From: Ilyonectria destructans
Taxonomy: Eukaryota > Ascomycota > Sordariomycetes > Hypocreales > Nectriaceae
Assembly: GCA_020740775.1 (NCBI GenBank)
Contig: JAHEWK010000007.1
Span: forward strand, 62,001 to 126,000
Length of the DNA stretch: 64,000 bases
Direction: 5' to 3'
The position numbers and the translations under genes are program-made. The notes below the pieces were generated by a model. That model saw nothing but the letters and a program-made list of their open reading frames with translations, ran no database searches and was not told the DNA's origin. Shown here piece after piece: positions 22,620 through 34,153 of this stretch. How positions within the stretch are numbered: position 1 is the stretch's first letter; each line of letters starts with the position of its first letter.

Positions 22620-25308
22620 CTGTCATTAGCAATGCGTAGTACGCCTGACGTGAAAATGATGGCACATACTATTCTTCCCCCATGCACTAGGATGCCTTGG
22701 CCTCGTCTTTGCTATGACCGGAGTGAGGGGATTCAAGGACGGCCGTCTTCTTGCCCGCCACTCTCTGCCTCTCTCGGGTTAGCTAACCGCTCGCCTAACC
22801 GCCATACTCGCTGGGACAGGCTGTACCGTATTCTCCGGTCGTCCGCGAAGGCTTATTGCGATCTTGGGATCAAGGATTAGGCGGCAAGGGTCCCGCGAAG
22901 CAGACTTCCGCAGATGCCATCGCGGGTAGACACCCACCTCGTTATGAACTTACCCGATTACAATTTGCTCTAGATTGTGTGGCGGCAAGGGATCCCCATT
23001 TGACAGGACACGGAAATAGTCCTCCCCGCAGTCTCCGATCGGTTCTGGCCAAGGATCGCACCGCCTTGGTATCGCCTTTAAGTCATAGCGGTGTTCCCCA
23101 GCAATGAGATTAAGCCCTTGTTGAGACGCAGTTACGCGGAGCTCACCTAAGTACTCCGAATCAGGCTTAGAGTAGGTACGCGTAGTTAGTACCTCGTCTT
23201 GTGTGTAGTTGTCAGTAAAGTCTCGTTCCTCATCACCCAACATGCCCTCTACGCCTCGACAAGCCCAAATAGATGGTCCATTCCATTGAGTAGGCAGCTC
23301 TTGACGTTGTTATTGCTTGCCTCCGTGCCAGATGTCAGACGAATACCGAAATTGCGGTGTTTTTTGATGAAGTATTGCGCCTATTGTGCGCGCAGGGGCA
23401 AGTAAGTATTGTATAGGTAGATCAGAATGGCCCCCTGATCATCAGACTCGTCGCATAAGCGCTCCTAGGCTTTCTCGTAGTCTCGCTTCGTCTCTGCGAA
23501 AGCCACAAGCTTTCATAGTTCAAGGACACCAGGGTACGTGTGAGGTACGGGCGTGATGAAGTCGCTCTGAGACAGCGGTTCGACTCGCCTTCCTACCGTA
23601 AGGACAGCCTCCTTGTCGCTCGAAGTCAAAATTGCTCGTGGTTACTTGTTATCAGAGTTATCGTCGCTGTCTTCCCTGGCGTGCTTCCACCTGCGCTTAG
23701 CGTTAAGTTGTACATTCCAGTTAATATGGTAGATGCAAAGCTGTTGTTGAGCGTCTGGAAACTGGTCTTCCAGTGCCGCTTCATCTGTTAGTCGTAGTCC
23801 GTAATCACAGCGTTTGGGTAGTCGAATACCATATCTACCAACCAACTGCCTAATTCCGTCAGTGAAGAATTGGAAGCCTTCACGCCTGTAGTTATCAATC
23901 AATCTGAAAGCAGCGTTGTAGACCGACTTCAGGCAAGTTTGCGCTGTTGCCTGGAAGAGCGGGAGCTTGAATCGACCCGTATTGTAAGTGTTGTAAAAGC
24001 TCATCACCCTAAGGAAGCGCTTCCACATACAGAGGCAGTAGGGAAAGGTCCATACCAACCGAACAAGGCGCTCAGGTTCGGTCTCTAACCACTTAGCGGG
24101 ATAGAGAATATTCCTGTCGTTAAGTTGCTTGATTAGCGCGGCTGTTGGGCTCATTCTGCCAAGCTTATCCCAGCGTAGAAACATCCTGGCGTTATATATG
24201 TCCTTCCTCGTATGGACGGTCCCTGGGTGGCTGTCCCGAACAAGTCCCTCTAGGTCACGTGCCCGTATCCCAACTCTCCAGCTTGTTGTTTTGATTGTTG
24301 CTTTGACAGAGTCAGTGAGCCTTCGGTGGACTGGGTGGGCGGAGAGGCTGATACTCCGTTCATGATTATGTTGGCCGTTCTCAGGATCAGGAATGGCCCG
24401 TAGAGTCCACAGATAGTTGTTCCCTTCCAAGGCTTCCGCAATCCCCTCCCATTTGCAACCGCACTTGCGGGACCGCCTCTTGCCAAGCCTGGCCCCTTCA
24501 GACGAGCGTGGCTGGCCATACTGATCGCACTCAAATATGTAGCGTGTCTTCCTTACTCGACTTCTAGAGTCACCGCGTCTAACAACGCCGAACTCGTTCG
24601 CTTTCGTGAAGGCGTTATCCTCGGTGTGAAGGGCCTCGATCGATACAGCTGCAGTACCGGGTATCGGTGGGTTGGGAATAGGTTCAACCTCGCTCTGACT
24701 ACCAGATTCGATGTCAGAGAAGCCGTCCCACTCTTCATATTCCTGTCCGTGTTCACTTAGTGGTGGTGACGGTGGAGAGGATGAAAGGAGAGGGTCGCGG
24801 CTGTCGTCTCCCAGTTCCGAAGTAGCTCGCTGAAGGCTAGGGCCTCCTCAACACCTGTCCAACTCGCTACACAGTAAGTAATCTGTCTCTGCTAGCTCCC
24901 GGGCGAAGTTTAGGGCAGTCTGGAAGCAAGCCGCGATCCGCGTGTTAGTGTCGTCTTCGTCCACCCTAGAAAACGGCGTAGGTGGCGTCTCTCGAGCTCG
25001 TCTGGGCCTGGGATAGCTGCGGTGAATAACCGCTGAGCTACGCCGCCCCGGAAGCTGTCGTCAAAGAACATTTGTGACTGTTGTAGATTCCACCAGGGCT
25101 CGTCGATGCCACGAGAGCCATGTGGTCTCGGCAGACTGGCAAAGTAGCTTTCTGGCCATGTCGCAAAGAGATTGTATAAAGTGTGGTCGTCGCCAACGCC
25201 GTAGTAGGGCTCAGGATCGAAAGGCGCCTGAGCCCCGAGTCGGAGATGCTTGTCTCCGACGCTTGCGTGGTGGGGTACCCGGAACCGAGTCACCACTTCG
25301 GGGGACAA
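22620..25308 (-). mobile_element. Decayed Mutator-like (MULE/Hop-type) transposase
   Basis: Minus-strand frames read, from N to C: a variable N-terminal region (about 25308-24560), a zinc-binding/WRKY-like region (RYIFECDQYGQP ... SRKCGCKWEG, EGNNYLWTLRAIPDPENGQHNHE near 24540-24350), the MULE DDE transposase core (longest open piece 24430-23642, ending in LEDQFPDAQQQLCIYHI with the conserved CxxH), and a C-terminal part in pieces (IKKHRNFGIRLTSGTEASNN near 23370-23300; a CQMGIPCRHTI SWIM-like zinc motif near 22910). Stops and frameshifts break it in at least four places, so it is inactive. Base composition is close to the genes, unlike the AT-rich elements. Terminal inverted repeats were not identified. 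Confidence 0.75.
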
Positions 25309-26400
25309 GTTTTTCGGTTTTCTTGCAATCTCATTGTGGTTGAGGGTCCAAAATCCAGGGAAATGGCCTTTGAATATTGCTGATAAGGAATTTCAATCAG
25401 TAAATTTGAATCTAGTTGCGGAGATAGAGAGCCAGCAGTGAAAAAGCGGTGTTGAGTTAGCTGGAAGTAAGGTAAGGGGACTGGTTGCGGTGGGGCAGCA
25501 GAACCCCGTCAGGTTGGCGGGCTCGATTATATTTCTTTATGAGCCTGAGTTCTACGAAGTCCTACGATCTAGGACTTTAAGAGTTTGATTCATGAATCAG
25601 GCTATAGGTCTTCCTCATCCCCTGAAGTTGAAGGGGAAAACTCAACTCTACCAACAATCTCTCCAGTCTGTTCCTTTGGATGATAGAGCTATATAGCCAC
25701 AAGCTCGCGAAGGAAGATGAAGGGCGAAGTAGGGCTTTCGTGGGCCCCGGCACTTAGGGAGGATGGCCGGGGAGTTAGATAGAGGGTTTGAGATGCAAAA
25801 TTGCAGTTCCAGCCTATAATAGAAGAAACTTCCCGTAAGTTGTATACTAGACACCTAGTTGCTATTCCCCTTTAGCTGTATTGCTACTGTAACACTTAGT
25901 TTTAATACTAACAGCTAATAGATACTGCTGCAGAAGGTAGTTAAATATTCAGTCAAAGTATAGCGCCATTATATCCAGACGCATTTCCTTATATAAAATC
26001 TTAGTTGCCAGATTGCTGTATAGTAGTAGCCAGAGAACATAGTTGACACGGCAAGTAGCGTCGGGAAAGCGGTAGTATATTGAGTCTCTAATAGTCTTCG
26101 TGCTTATTGAGGGTGTAAGTGTAAGTAAGGGTCAGATTCACCCACAACCGAGGGAGAGAACTTAGCAAGACAAAAGGTCCAGGATACCCTGAACTGAGTC
26201 CTCTCGCATATCTTGGTCTTATCGGAGTATATCCAGCAGAGGCGAGTGCACAAGGTTGTTCCCGGCCACCTCGTCTCTGAGCATTTGCTTATTTGGTGTT
26301 GGGGGAGTTATCGACAAAGACGTTAGACGCATGGCTTGCGAGGTGGAAGGAGCGATAGTGCTCCTCCTAGGCCTCCAGAATCGTCGTCGTTCCGGTAGCT
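25309..26400. other. Repeat-derived or empty sequence beside the MULE
   Basis: About 1.1 kb between the MULE N-terminus and the AT-rich repeat. No gene is supported. AT content rises from about 25860 onward, suggesting old repeat sequence. Confidence 0.35.
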
Positions 26401-26689
26401 GTTAATTACATAAGGTACCTATAATATATCTGGTCAGTACTTACTCGAGTTATCTTTAACCTTACTCATAAGCTCGTTAATAGGTATTGTAAGCTCGTTA
26501 ACAGGTATTGTTAACACTAAAGTATTAACTAGAACTCTTATTATTTATATCAGTTTAAGTTAGCATAGCATTTAATAACATAACAGGCATTTTTGTATTA
26601 TTTATAAAGGTAATTTCTATTATTAGCTCTTTTTCTATTTATTGAATATTTAGTCCCCCATCTAGGTTATATAGTACTACAGTTCTATA

Positions 26690-27270
26690 TATTTAGTTTT
26701 TTTTTTTTAGCTCTACTTAATATCATCAGATAGATTAAAGCTATATAGTATTCTTAAATAGTAGAGATAAACAGTAAGTGCTACACCCAGTACCAGTAGA
26801 TATAGTAGCTGAATAATAAGGTTATTGCATACTGGTCTTTACCTTAAGCTTCAATTTAACCCTTCTGACTTTAACCCTATTATCTGCAGTCAACGACCTT
26901 ACTATCTGCAGTCAACGACCTTACTATAGGAACCTTATTCCGAGCAATAAGATATAAGAGAGATATCTCCTGTCGTCAAGAGACCAACTTCCCTTCTAAT
27001 AATCATCCCATCTCGACAACTTTTATTATGTTAACTACTATCATTCGTAAAGCTCTTGTCGAGAATGACCCTGCGTATCAGGTATACAAAACCGGATTCC
27101 GGCACAATACCGGATTCCTTTGGAGACGAAACGGAAAGAGGCAAGTTAAATGCCCACCGAAAATTCCTCCAGGAAAACAGCCTATTCGGCCTCTCACCAC
27201 ACCATCCAAAACGCCTGGATGCAAGCCAACGGATCGCGTTGGCTATTTACAGTTCTATATATATATATAA
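26690..27270 (+). mobile_element. Truncated copy of the element inserted at 31.4 kb
   Basis: This segment aligns in direct orientation with 31780-32360: a poly-T run plus AGCT, then TAGATTAAAGCTATATAGTATT, AATAAGATATAAGAGAGATAT, and the coding-like tail TACCGGCACAATA ... GAAAATTCCT ... GGATGCAAGCCAACGGATCG. The copy at 32 kb has T for C and A for G at most differences, so this one is less mutated. It holds only part of the element. A small open frame at 27028-27270 belongs to it and matches no family I know. The NPP1 gene starts its 3' end about 230 bp further on. Confidence 0.8.
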
Positions 27271-27498
27271 CAGTGTAATGAGATATTTCATCAATCAGAA
27301 AAGAGAAATAGATAGTAATAGTTAGATGCCTAAAGCCGAGATGTATATTTGGAAGAAATATCGGAAGAATAAATACATAACTACCTATCTGAAGACAGAA
27401 GTTGGAAGAATACAAAAGACTGTATGGAGAGAGAAATGGTGGATGATATAACAAGGAAAAGGAAATGCCGATGCTACCTATTGCCACTTCCAATCCCT

Positions 27499-28289
27499 TT
27501 ACATCCAGGCATTGTTCAGGTTGTTAACGAAGTTGGAGTCAATAAAAGGGACGTTAGCGGAACCCCATTTGGCGTCGGTCAGGCCCTTGCGAGCCTCGGG
27601 GGTCATGGCATCCCAGTCATAAATCCAGTAGGTGCGGCCAGGGCTAGTCTTGAACTGCAGCTCGTGGTTCTTGCCGCCACTCGTAAAGTACTCAGCCATG
27701 GGGTTGTTTCCGCTCGTTTGAGGGGTCCTAGTCTTCTTGAAGTTGCCGTGGCCAGAGGCCGCAGCACCGTAGATTGACGGTGAGGACTGGTAGTTGTCGA
27801 TGAATACAACAACAGACTCCCAGTCGTGGCGATGACCGCTGACAAGGTTGCCATCGGCCGGCTGATCCTTGGGCCAGTACCAGGCGTACATGATGGCGAG
27901 CTTTCCGTTGAAAACCCTAGCACGAGCGTAGGTCTGGCCCTTGCTAGTGTCCTTGCAGCCGCCAGCGGTAGTTCCACTGTCTTGAAGACCACCGCTTTTT
28001 GAAGGATTAGCGCAAGATCACTCTGCCATGTATTGCCAACCACATACCTGGTGTTGCCTTGCTTGTCGACGGCCGTGTACGGCTGGCATCCATGAGCAAT
28101 GTGCAGCAGAGGCTGGAATTTGTCGATGGCGGAGCCAATGGCACCACCCTGTATGGTCTTGGTGATGGGATTGAGTGAATCGTGGTTGACAACCGCGCGG
28201 GCACTCAGGGAAGAAACAACCTCGGCAGGAGCAGCAATTCCGGTGGCGGCAAGTGCCAGGAAGGCGCTGAAAAGAGTTTGAGGATGCAT
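27499..28289 (-). CDS. NPP1 / Nep1-like (NLP) secreted protein
   Basis: A 245-residue secreted protein in two exons, 28289-28048 and 27994-27499, joined by a GTATGT...AAAAG intron. Residues 1 to about 20 form a signal peptide (ALAATGIAAP at the cleavage region). The NLP hallmark heptapeptide GHRHDWE is intact, and two cysteines (HGCQPY and GGCKDTS) match type 1 NLPs. Family members are extracellular proteins that bind plant sphingolipids; many are cytolytic on dicots, while others are non-toxic, and sequence alone does not decide which. No frameshift or stop interrupts it. A TATATAAT stretch lies near 28445. The gene directly adjoins a RIP-degraded repeat, a typical effector-gene setting. Confidence 0.9.
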
Positions 28290-30230
28290 ATTGAAGGGAT
28301 GTGAAAGGTGGAAGCTTGAGCAATAAGCCGGAGTTTGCTGTGAAAGCGAATGTAGAAGTGAGGTTGTAAGCGTGTGTGGTGTGAAGTGAGAGTAGTGTGA
28401 TGAGGAGAGATATCTGTGCGAGAAGTGGGATCCAGATTATTATATATGGTTGTTTCGAGCTCCGTCATTCTCTTCAATACACCACGGCTGTGTTGCCTCA
28501 AGACATGTCAGCAGGAAGTTGCGCTGTCTAAGCTCCCATGTGTCAAAACTCAACAGCAACAGCAACCCCAGTGCATTGTGACGGGGTATGATAAAAGATA
28601 CTTTGAATCCTAACCGCAATTGGAAGGCCTCGGACTGTTCATGTGATTGACCTTGATGAAATACGAGGTGTGGACGACTCATAACCCCTGTATGGCCAGG
28701 GACGCTCCTAAGAATCACACTGCTTCCTGTCTTATAGTCTGGAACCGATGCATTTAGACTAAACCATAGAGGTTACGGACTGACTACGTAGTGAATTGTA
28801 TGGATCAACGGTCCGACGATTTTGTTAACAATGCGCCGATCAAGGCGCATTAGACAGTATAGCAGTCCTCGAGAAAACATTGTTAGCCTTGAGGCGCAGA
28901 CGGTGTTCTCGGCGAGCCGACCCAATGTTCCAATTATTTGGCCCCGAACCGAGACCGGCCACTCGTGTTGCTTCATCTAGCAGAAAACGGAGTGTTTTTC
29001 AAATTTATCCTGAAAAGTTAGTATGGGTGGGTTTGACAGAAGTTCTATGGCATGTTCCCCAAGAGAGTCTTAGGCTAGGGCATGTGTCTTGGCATGTGTA
29101 ATTACTAGTCAAGTACAACCAGTTTATCTAATCTCAGCGCTATTTAAGGTTTGAATACCAGTCTGATAACGGCGCTTGGCTGCCAAAAGGAGGGTTAGGC
29201 TAGAGATAAAACTGCTTACCCCTGGGCAATCGTATCAGGTGACGGTATGGGAGCCGCTTTTGTACACCTCGTATCCTGGCTATGCAAAGAAGCTGATCGT
29301 GCTCGCCTAGGTATTTGACTCGAAGACGTTGCGTACCATCACACATTTGCACTCCCCTTCGATGTTCTCAATGGTAATTATAATAATATAAGCGCATAAT
29401 GGCAGACCCTTTCAAGGCAATATGGTTGTAACTCCTCGCCGCCGCCACATCGCATCCCTCGGCGGACTTCTGTCTGCATCGCGAGGCCGAAGCAGCGCTA
29501 GCCACTACTGTAAGTAGTGTGATGAAACGGCTGTTTTTGGCCCGAGCCCGAATGATTCTAAACAAATCACGAACCAGCTGCCCAAAGCGGGAGAGCCGGG
29601 AACCCTGACACAGCACAGCCCCGTGATGCTACAGTGGACCGAATACGAGATTAAAGCGGTGGCCTTCTACAATCTTTTAAGCTTAAAGCATTAGGTAAGT
29701 TAGAGTTGCTGTCTGTTCCGGGAGAACCGAAAACTCGGGGATGCACCCGTTACCTAGCACGCCCGCCCGCCATAGGGGTATGAGTTTTCCTACCCTCGTG
29801 TCTAAAAGTTTTCATTTCATCTGGCGGGGCCGCAGGAGCCGCGTCCGAGTTAGGCAGCCTTGCCCTCATTTTTGCTAACTTCGTTGAAGCTCGGTGAAGC
29901 CACCTACGTTTCAAGTATCGGCCACGCTATTGTCTTGGTAACCAATCAAAAGAGACTAGGTGAGATCCCTCTGACATGTCCGCCTCTGCTTGCCGCAACG
30001 TGACATTGAAAGTTACAGGTCCGAAAAGTCAACAAGGTTTAACGTCAACGGTGGCGAACTCGGCGGAGACAGGGTCCTGCGATTGGTAATCTCGGTCTCG
30101 GTGGTTGGAGGGGACTCCGCAGAGGGATTCATCATCCGATATGATTTAATCCTCGATTTTGCGTAGAATCTCGTGGATTACGCGCGGATCAAACAAGTCA
30201 GAGGCTCTCGAAGCGCTAGGGTGTCAATGA
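28290..30230. other. Long gene-free region
   Basis: About 1.9 kb. The first few hundred bases are the NPP1 promoter. Open frames at 28440-28718 and 29368-29616 on the minus strand show no domain and appear to be chance. I recognise no repeat family. Confidence 0.4.
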
Positions 30231-31421
30231 CGTTCAGCGAGGTTCTCGAGCACGGCGAGATCGCTTTGCGGCCACTGCACGATTGTGAGTCGCGTGATGA
30301 GTATATTTTGAAGGATGATTTTTATACCAGATGGTGCGCCGCAGGCCATGGCGCCGAAGGTATCATAAACGCGGATTGGCCACCAGATAAATTGCGGCGC
30401 ATTTGTATTGCTCTCCCAGCCCAGATGGCCTCCTCCGCTCTCGGAAGGATCATCGGAGGCCTCTCAATGAAGCCTCAGCGACTGAGCGAGCTTCGTAGAG
30501 GTACCGAGAACTGACCAGACCATGTTGGGCATACTTTTATGTAAGAAGTAGATAGCTATGAGCATGCTGGTCTGGACAGACGCGATGTTTCCCTGCGATA
30601 CAATGGATAGATAGTTGGACTCTAGTGTTTTCGAGAAGCCTTTCAGCAGCAAGTCAAAGCTACGTAGGTCTCCCAACGCAAGCATCTTTTCCTGCACCCG
30701 CTCTAGACTTTCTCGATCGCCCATGGCGTATCTAGCGCCGACTGTGATGATAGCGAGAATCAAAACAGGGAACGAATAGGCCTCATCCAATTGGATAGCC
30801 CCAGCGGTCCCTGAGCGCTTATTACCGGAGTGGGCGTCTTCACCCATGAAGTTCTCGTAGTATTCCAGCCAGGTTGGCATATCGAAAAGCCATGTGTACC
30901 AGTGCACGTTGTCGACGTATGCCTCGATCAAAATGTCACCGGCTGCTTTGTGAGGCAAGCACCGCATCACTTCCTCCACTCGACTTGAGCATGAGATGGT
31001 AGACGACATGGTGGGACATGGACTAGCTTTGGGAGGCCGATTCTTACCGCCCGGCAAAGCGGAGGCGTTCCAGGGCGATAGCCCCTTTTTCTGGTACGCG
31101 TCGAGCACCTGAGGAAGGTAGGGGTTAGTCGATGAGCAGGGCGAGGAGCGTAGGCTAACGAGGACCTATGCAGAATCCGTACCTTTTGCGAAACACGCGT
31201 AGCAGATGTATCCCCCCAGAAGCTTCGGTCTGGACTGTGCCCGCGGCGCGATGCTGTACTGAGATGTATTCGTCGGAATATGGACTGAGACCTAGCGGTG
31301 AAGTGTTTGGTTGCCTCGTGCCCTGATGCTCCAACGCTGTCAACGCGGGAATATGGCGGGCTGAGGCCGTCGGTAATGGCGTTGGGATTATTATGGATGC
31401 CCGTCTCCTGCACACAGATGC

Positions 31422-31434
31422 TAGATGACCGGGT
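31422..31434. repeat. Target-site duplication, left copy
   Basis: TAGATGACCGGGT, identical to 33477-33489. The base before (C) and after (A) differ from those flanking the other copy, so the duplication is exactly 13 bp. Confidence 0.85.
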
Positions 31435-33476
31435 AATTAAGAGGTCAGGGTGCCCTAGTATATATATACCCAGAGGGGGGACTAGAAGCTTAACAGTAAA
31501 AAAGAAAATACTAATAATAGTATTAATAATACAGACTATATATTCAGTCTATTTAAAGGTTAATAGTTACTTAAATAGACTAAAGTTTCTAATCTAACTA
31601 ATTACTTTTTCTAATATCTTAATAAGCTATAAAAATAGTAATATCTTAAAAAAGCTAAATCTACTAAAAAAGCTAAATTTACTGAAAAAACTAAATCTTA
31701 AAAAAGATAAATTTATAATAAATATAAAAGCTTTATAAGCTTTATCTTTTATATTCTAATTATCTTTTTATTCTTATTTAATTTTTTTTTTTTTTTAGCT
31801 TTATTTAATATTATTAAATAGATTAAAGCTATATAGTATTTTTAAATAGTAGAGATAAATAGTAAATACTATATCCAGTACTAAAAGAAATAGTAGCTAA
31901 ATAATAAGATTATTATATATTAATCTTTACCTTAAGATTTAATTTAACCCTTCTAACTTTAATCTTACTATCTGCAGATAATAAAGTTAGTTAATAACTC
32001 TATTATCTACAGTTAATAATCTTAAGATAGAAATCTTATTCTAAGTAATAAGATATAAGAGAGATATCTTTTATTATTAAAAGATTAACTTTCCTTCTAA
32101 TAATTATCTAATCTTATTAATTCTTATTATAGTAACTATTATCCATAAAGCTCTATTTAAGGACGACTCTATATATTAGGGATATATAACTAGATACCGG
32201 CACGATATTAAATATCTCTATAATCCGAAAGATAATAGGAAAAAAGATAAATTTAAAGCCTATAGAAAATTCCTTTAAGAATATAGGCTTTTTAGCTACT
32301 TACCTTACTATTCAGAATATCTGGATACAAGCTAACAGATCGTATTAGCTACTTTTAGATATAACCTATTTCTTAATAATAGGGATAGAGTCAACTCGTA
32401 AGAAAACAGAGTCGTCGGTATCGACCTTGGCTACATCTGGATAGAGAAGGCCGCGCTGCTGAAGTTAGCTAAAGACTTCCGAGACAGCACTAAAGATAGA
32501 AGGAGCTGGAGGTTTATCGAGGAAATTAGCGGTAAGGCGTATAAGCCCTGGTTCCAGGAGCTATTGGGTTACGTCGAGCTGGTATAGATGCTAGCCACCT
32601 AGGGCGCTGGCTAGAGGGCGGATTCAAATGAAGATCTTGGGGCGTTAGATATTAAGGTTAGAATGGCTGGAGGTTGAAAAAGTTAGATAGGATTCCGGCA
32701 GAAGAAGAAAAAAAGCAGCTTGAAACTTAAACTTAGGCCTTAGCAACTATAATATATATAACGAAAATATAGTAAATTTAAATATTAGGTTCTCTTATTA
32801 AGGGCTTTCTTATTCTTATATATATCTTAATTAATTATTTAACTAATTACTTAACTAATTAAAGATATATACTTTTTACTTTATACTATAGATTAATATA
32901 GTTTTTTCTAATTATTAGTATATTTATAGCTTTCTTTTTAATTTCTATTATTTAATTTTAAGTAATTTAATTTTTATTTTAAGGCTATAAATTATAGCTA
33001 AAATATTAGAATTTAAAGATATTATAAACATCTAAATTAATTAATTTAATAAGCTTTATTTAATATAGCTAATAGTCTTTAGTTATTATATAATTTAAAA
33101 ATTAATAAATTAAAATATAGCTTTATAACTTTAAGTTACTATAGAGTTAGACTATCTTAATATTTTAATTTAAAAATACTAAAGGTATATACTTTCTCCA
33201 GCAGAAAGAGTATTTATTAATAGCTTATATAATACTATATTATCTATATAGCTAATAAATAATATAGTATTAGTTAACTTATAGCTAAAGAATTAATATA
33301 AGAATCTAAGGGAATTAATAGAGGGATATTATAGAGGAGGTTATATATTTAGTAGTTAGAAGAGGCAAAAGACTGTAATTAGATTTACAATTAATAGACT
33401 AAGTCCCTCGTCACACTTGTATAAGCACGTGACTGTACAGAATTTAAAATAGTAGTCAGAATCGTGATTTCAACAA
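31435..33476. mobile_element. RIP-degraded mobile element inserted in a transcription factor gene
   Basis: A 2042-bp AT-rich insertion bounded by perfect 13-bp direct repeats. Its left end (31436-31700) matches 6431-6698 inverted, and 31780-32360 matches 26690-27270 direct, so it belongs to a multicopy family. Within it 32390-32720 has normal composition and a frame reading GIDLGYIWIEKAALLKLA ... RSWRFIEEISGKAYKPWFQE that I cannot assign. No reverse transcriptase, integrase or DDE domain is recognisable, and no terminal inverted repeat is evident. Ends are AATTAAGAGG... and ...GATTTCAACAA. A 13-bp duplication would fit a target-primed (LINE-like) element better than a 4-6 bp LTR signature or TA-specific transposons, but the class is undecided; a non-autonomous element is likely. 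Confidence 0.8.
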
Positions 33477-33489
33477 TAGATGACCGGGT
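33477..33489. repeat. Target-site duplication, right copy
   Basis: TAGATGACCGGGT, identical to 31422-31434. Removing the element plus one copy restores an open reading frame through exon 3 of the transcription factor. Confidence 0.85.
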
Positions 33490-34133
33490 GATAGAATCAG
33501 AATGTGCAAAGTTATGTGAATGAGCGGACGATGGGTGATGAAGAGGTGTGTGCAACCCCGTGGCCGTTGGTGCTGCTCCTTCGCCCGAGTTGGCCGAGAT
33601 GCAATTGTCAGCGATGTGACGGGCGAGTCGTCGCCTGGAGTTAGATTTGTTCCGTTAGATGGCACTAAAATGGCGAAGCAACAAGACAATGGTGAATGAG
33701 ACAAGACGTACCGCCCCGATGGACGCGGGAACTCCTGTTCGTGGCATACTTCCTCTGCCCGCTGGCACATTTCACAAGGGTGATACGAGTCGCACTTGAC
33801 AGCGAACTTAGTCAGCGCAATGTTTCCGAGCTCGTGTCCGAACACCAGAACAGACACAGGGATGAGATTGGGAAGGGAGGTCTCACACGCAACTTCAGGC
33901 GACGACATCGGGCGCAGGCCTGCCGGGTACGTCGCTGACGACGCTGCGGTCGCGGATCGCGAGGGCGTTGATTATTAGGCGCCGACGACTCCATGAATGA
34001 TTGTTTGTTGGTGAATCCACTCTTGACCAGCTATGGCCATTTCAAGCAGAGAGATTACTTGTAGCAAGGCTTAAGCGGTCGCGTGATGGAAGCTGCAGCG
34101 CCAGGGGGGGGAATACGGAGGCGAAACGCGGGT

Positions 34134-34153
34134 GGGGGGGGGGGGGGGGGGGG
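34134..34153. repeat. Poly-G run (20 nt)
   Basis: An uninterrupted run of 20 G residues, about 140 bp upstream of the transcription factor start codon. Such runs can form G-quadruplexes and are prone to length errors in sequencing and assembly. Confidence 0.9.

Larger units (their letters stand above)
30231..33994 (-). pseudogene. Zn2Cys6 transcription factor gene interrupted by a mobile element
   Basis: Exon 1 (33994-33887) encodes CARCRRLKLR and exon 2 (33794-33712) encodes CDSYHPCEMCQRAEEVC; joined they give a perfect CX2CX6CX5CX2CX6C zinc cluster. Exon 3 starts at 33634 and runs into the insertion at 33477, then resumes at 31421 in the same frame (left of one target-site copy) to 31183. 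Exon 4 begins at 31110-31108 (after CCTCAG) and carries the start of the fungal-specific TF domain (AYVDNVHWYTWLFDMPTWLE). A TGA at 30464-30466 interrupts it, after which the frame stays open with family-like sequence (RVYDTFGAMACGAPSG) to 30231. Two lesions, the 2-kb insertion and the nonsense codon, make it a pseudogene. Its former target genes are unknown. Confidence 0.8.

Noticed and set aside
24910..25308. Separate gene upstream of the MULE core
   Set aside because: It is on the same strand and runs toward the transposase; best read as the variable N-terminal region of the same decayed transposase.
31435..33476. LTR retrotransposon with intact LTRs
   Set aside because: No long direct repeats at the two ends of the insertion and a 13-bp rather than 4-6 bp duplication.
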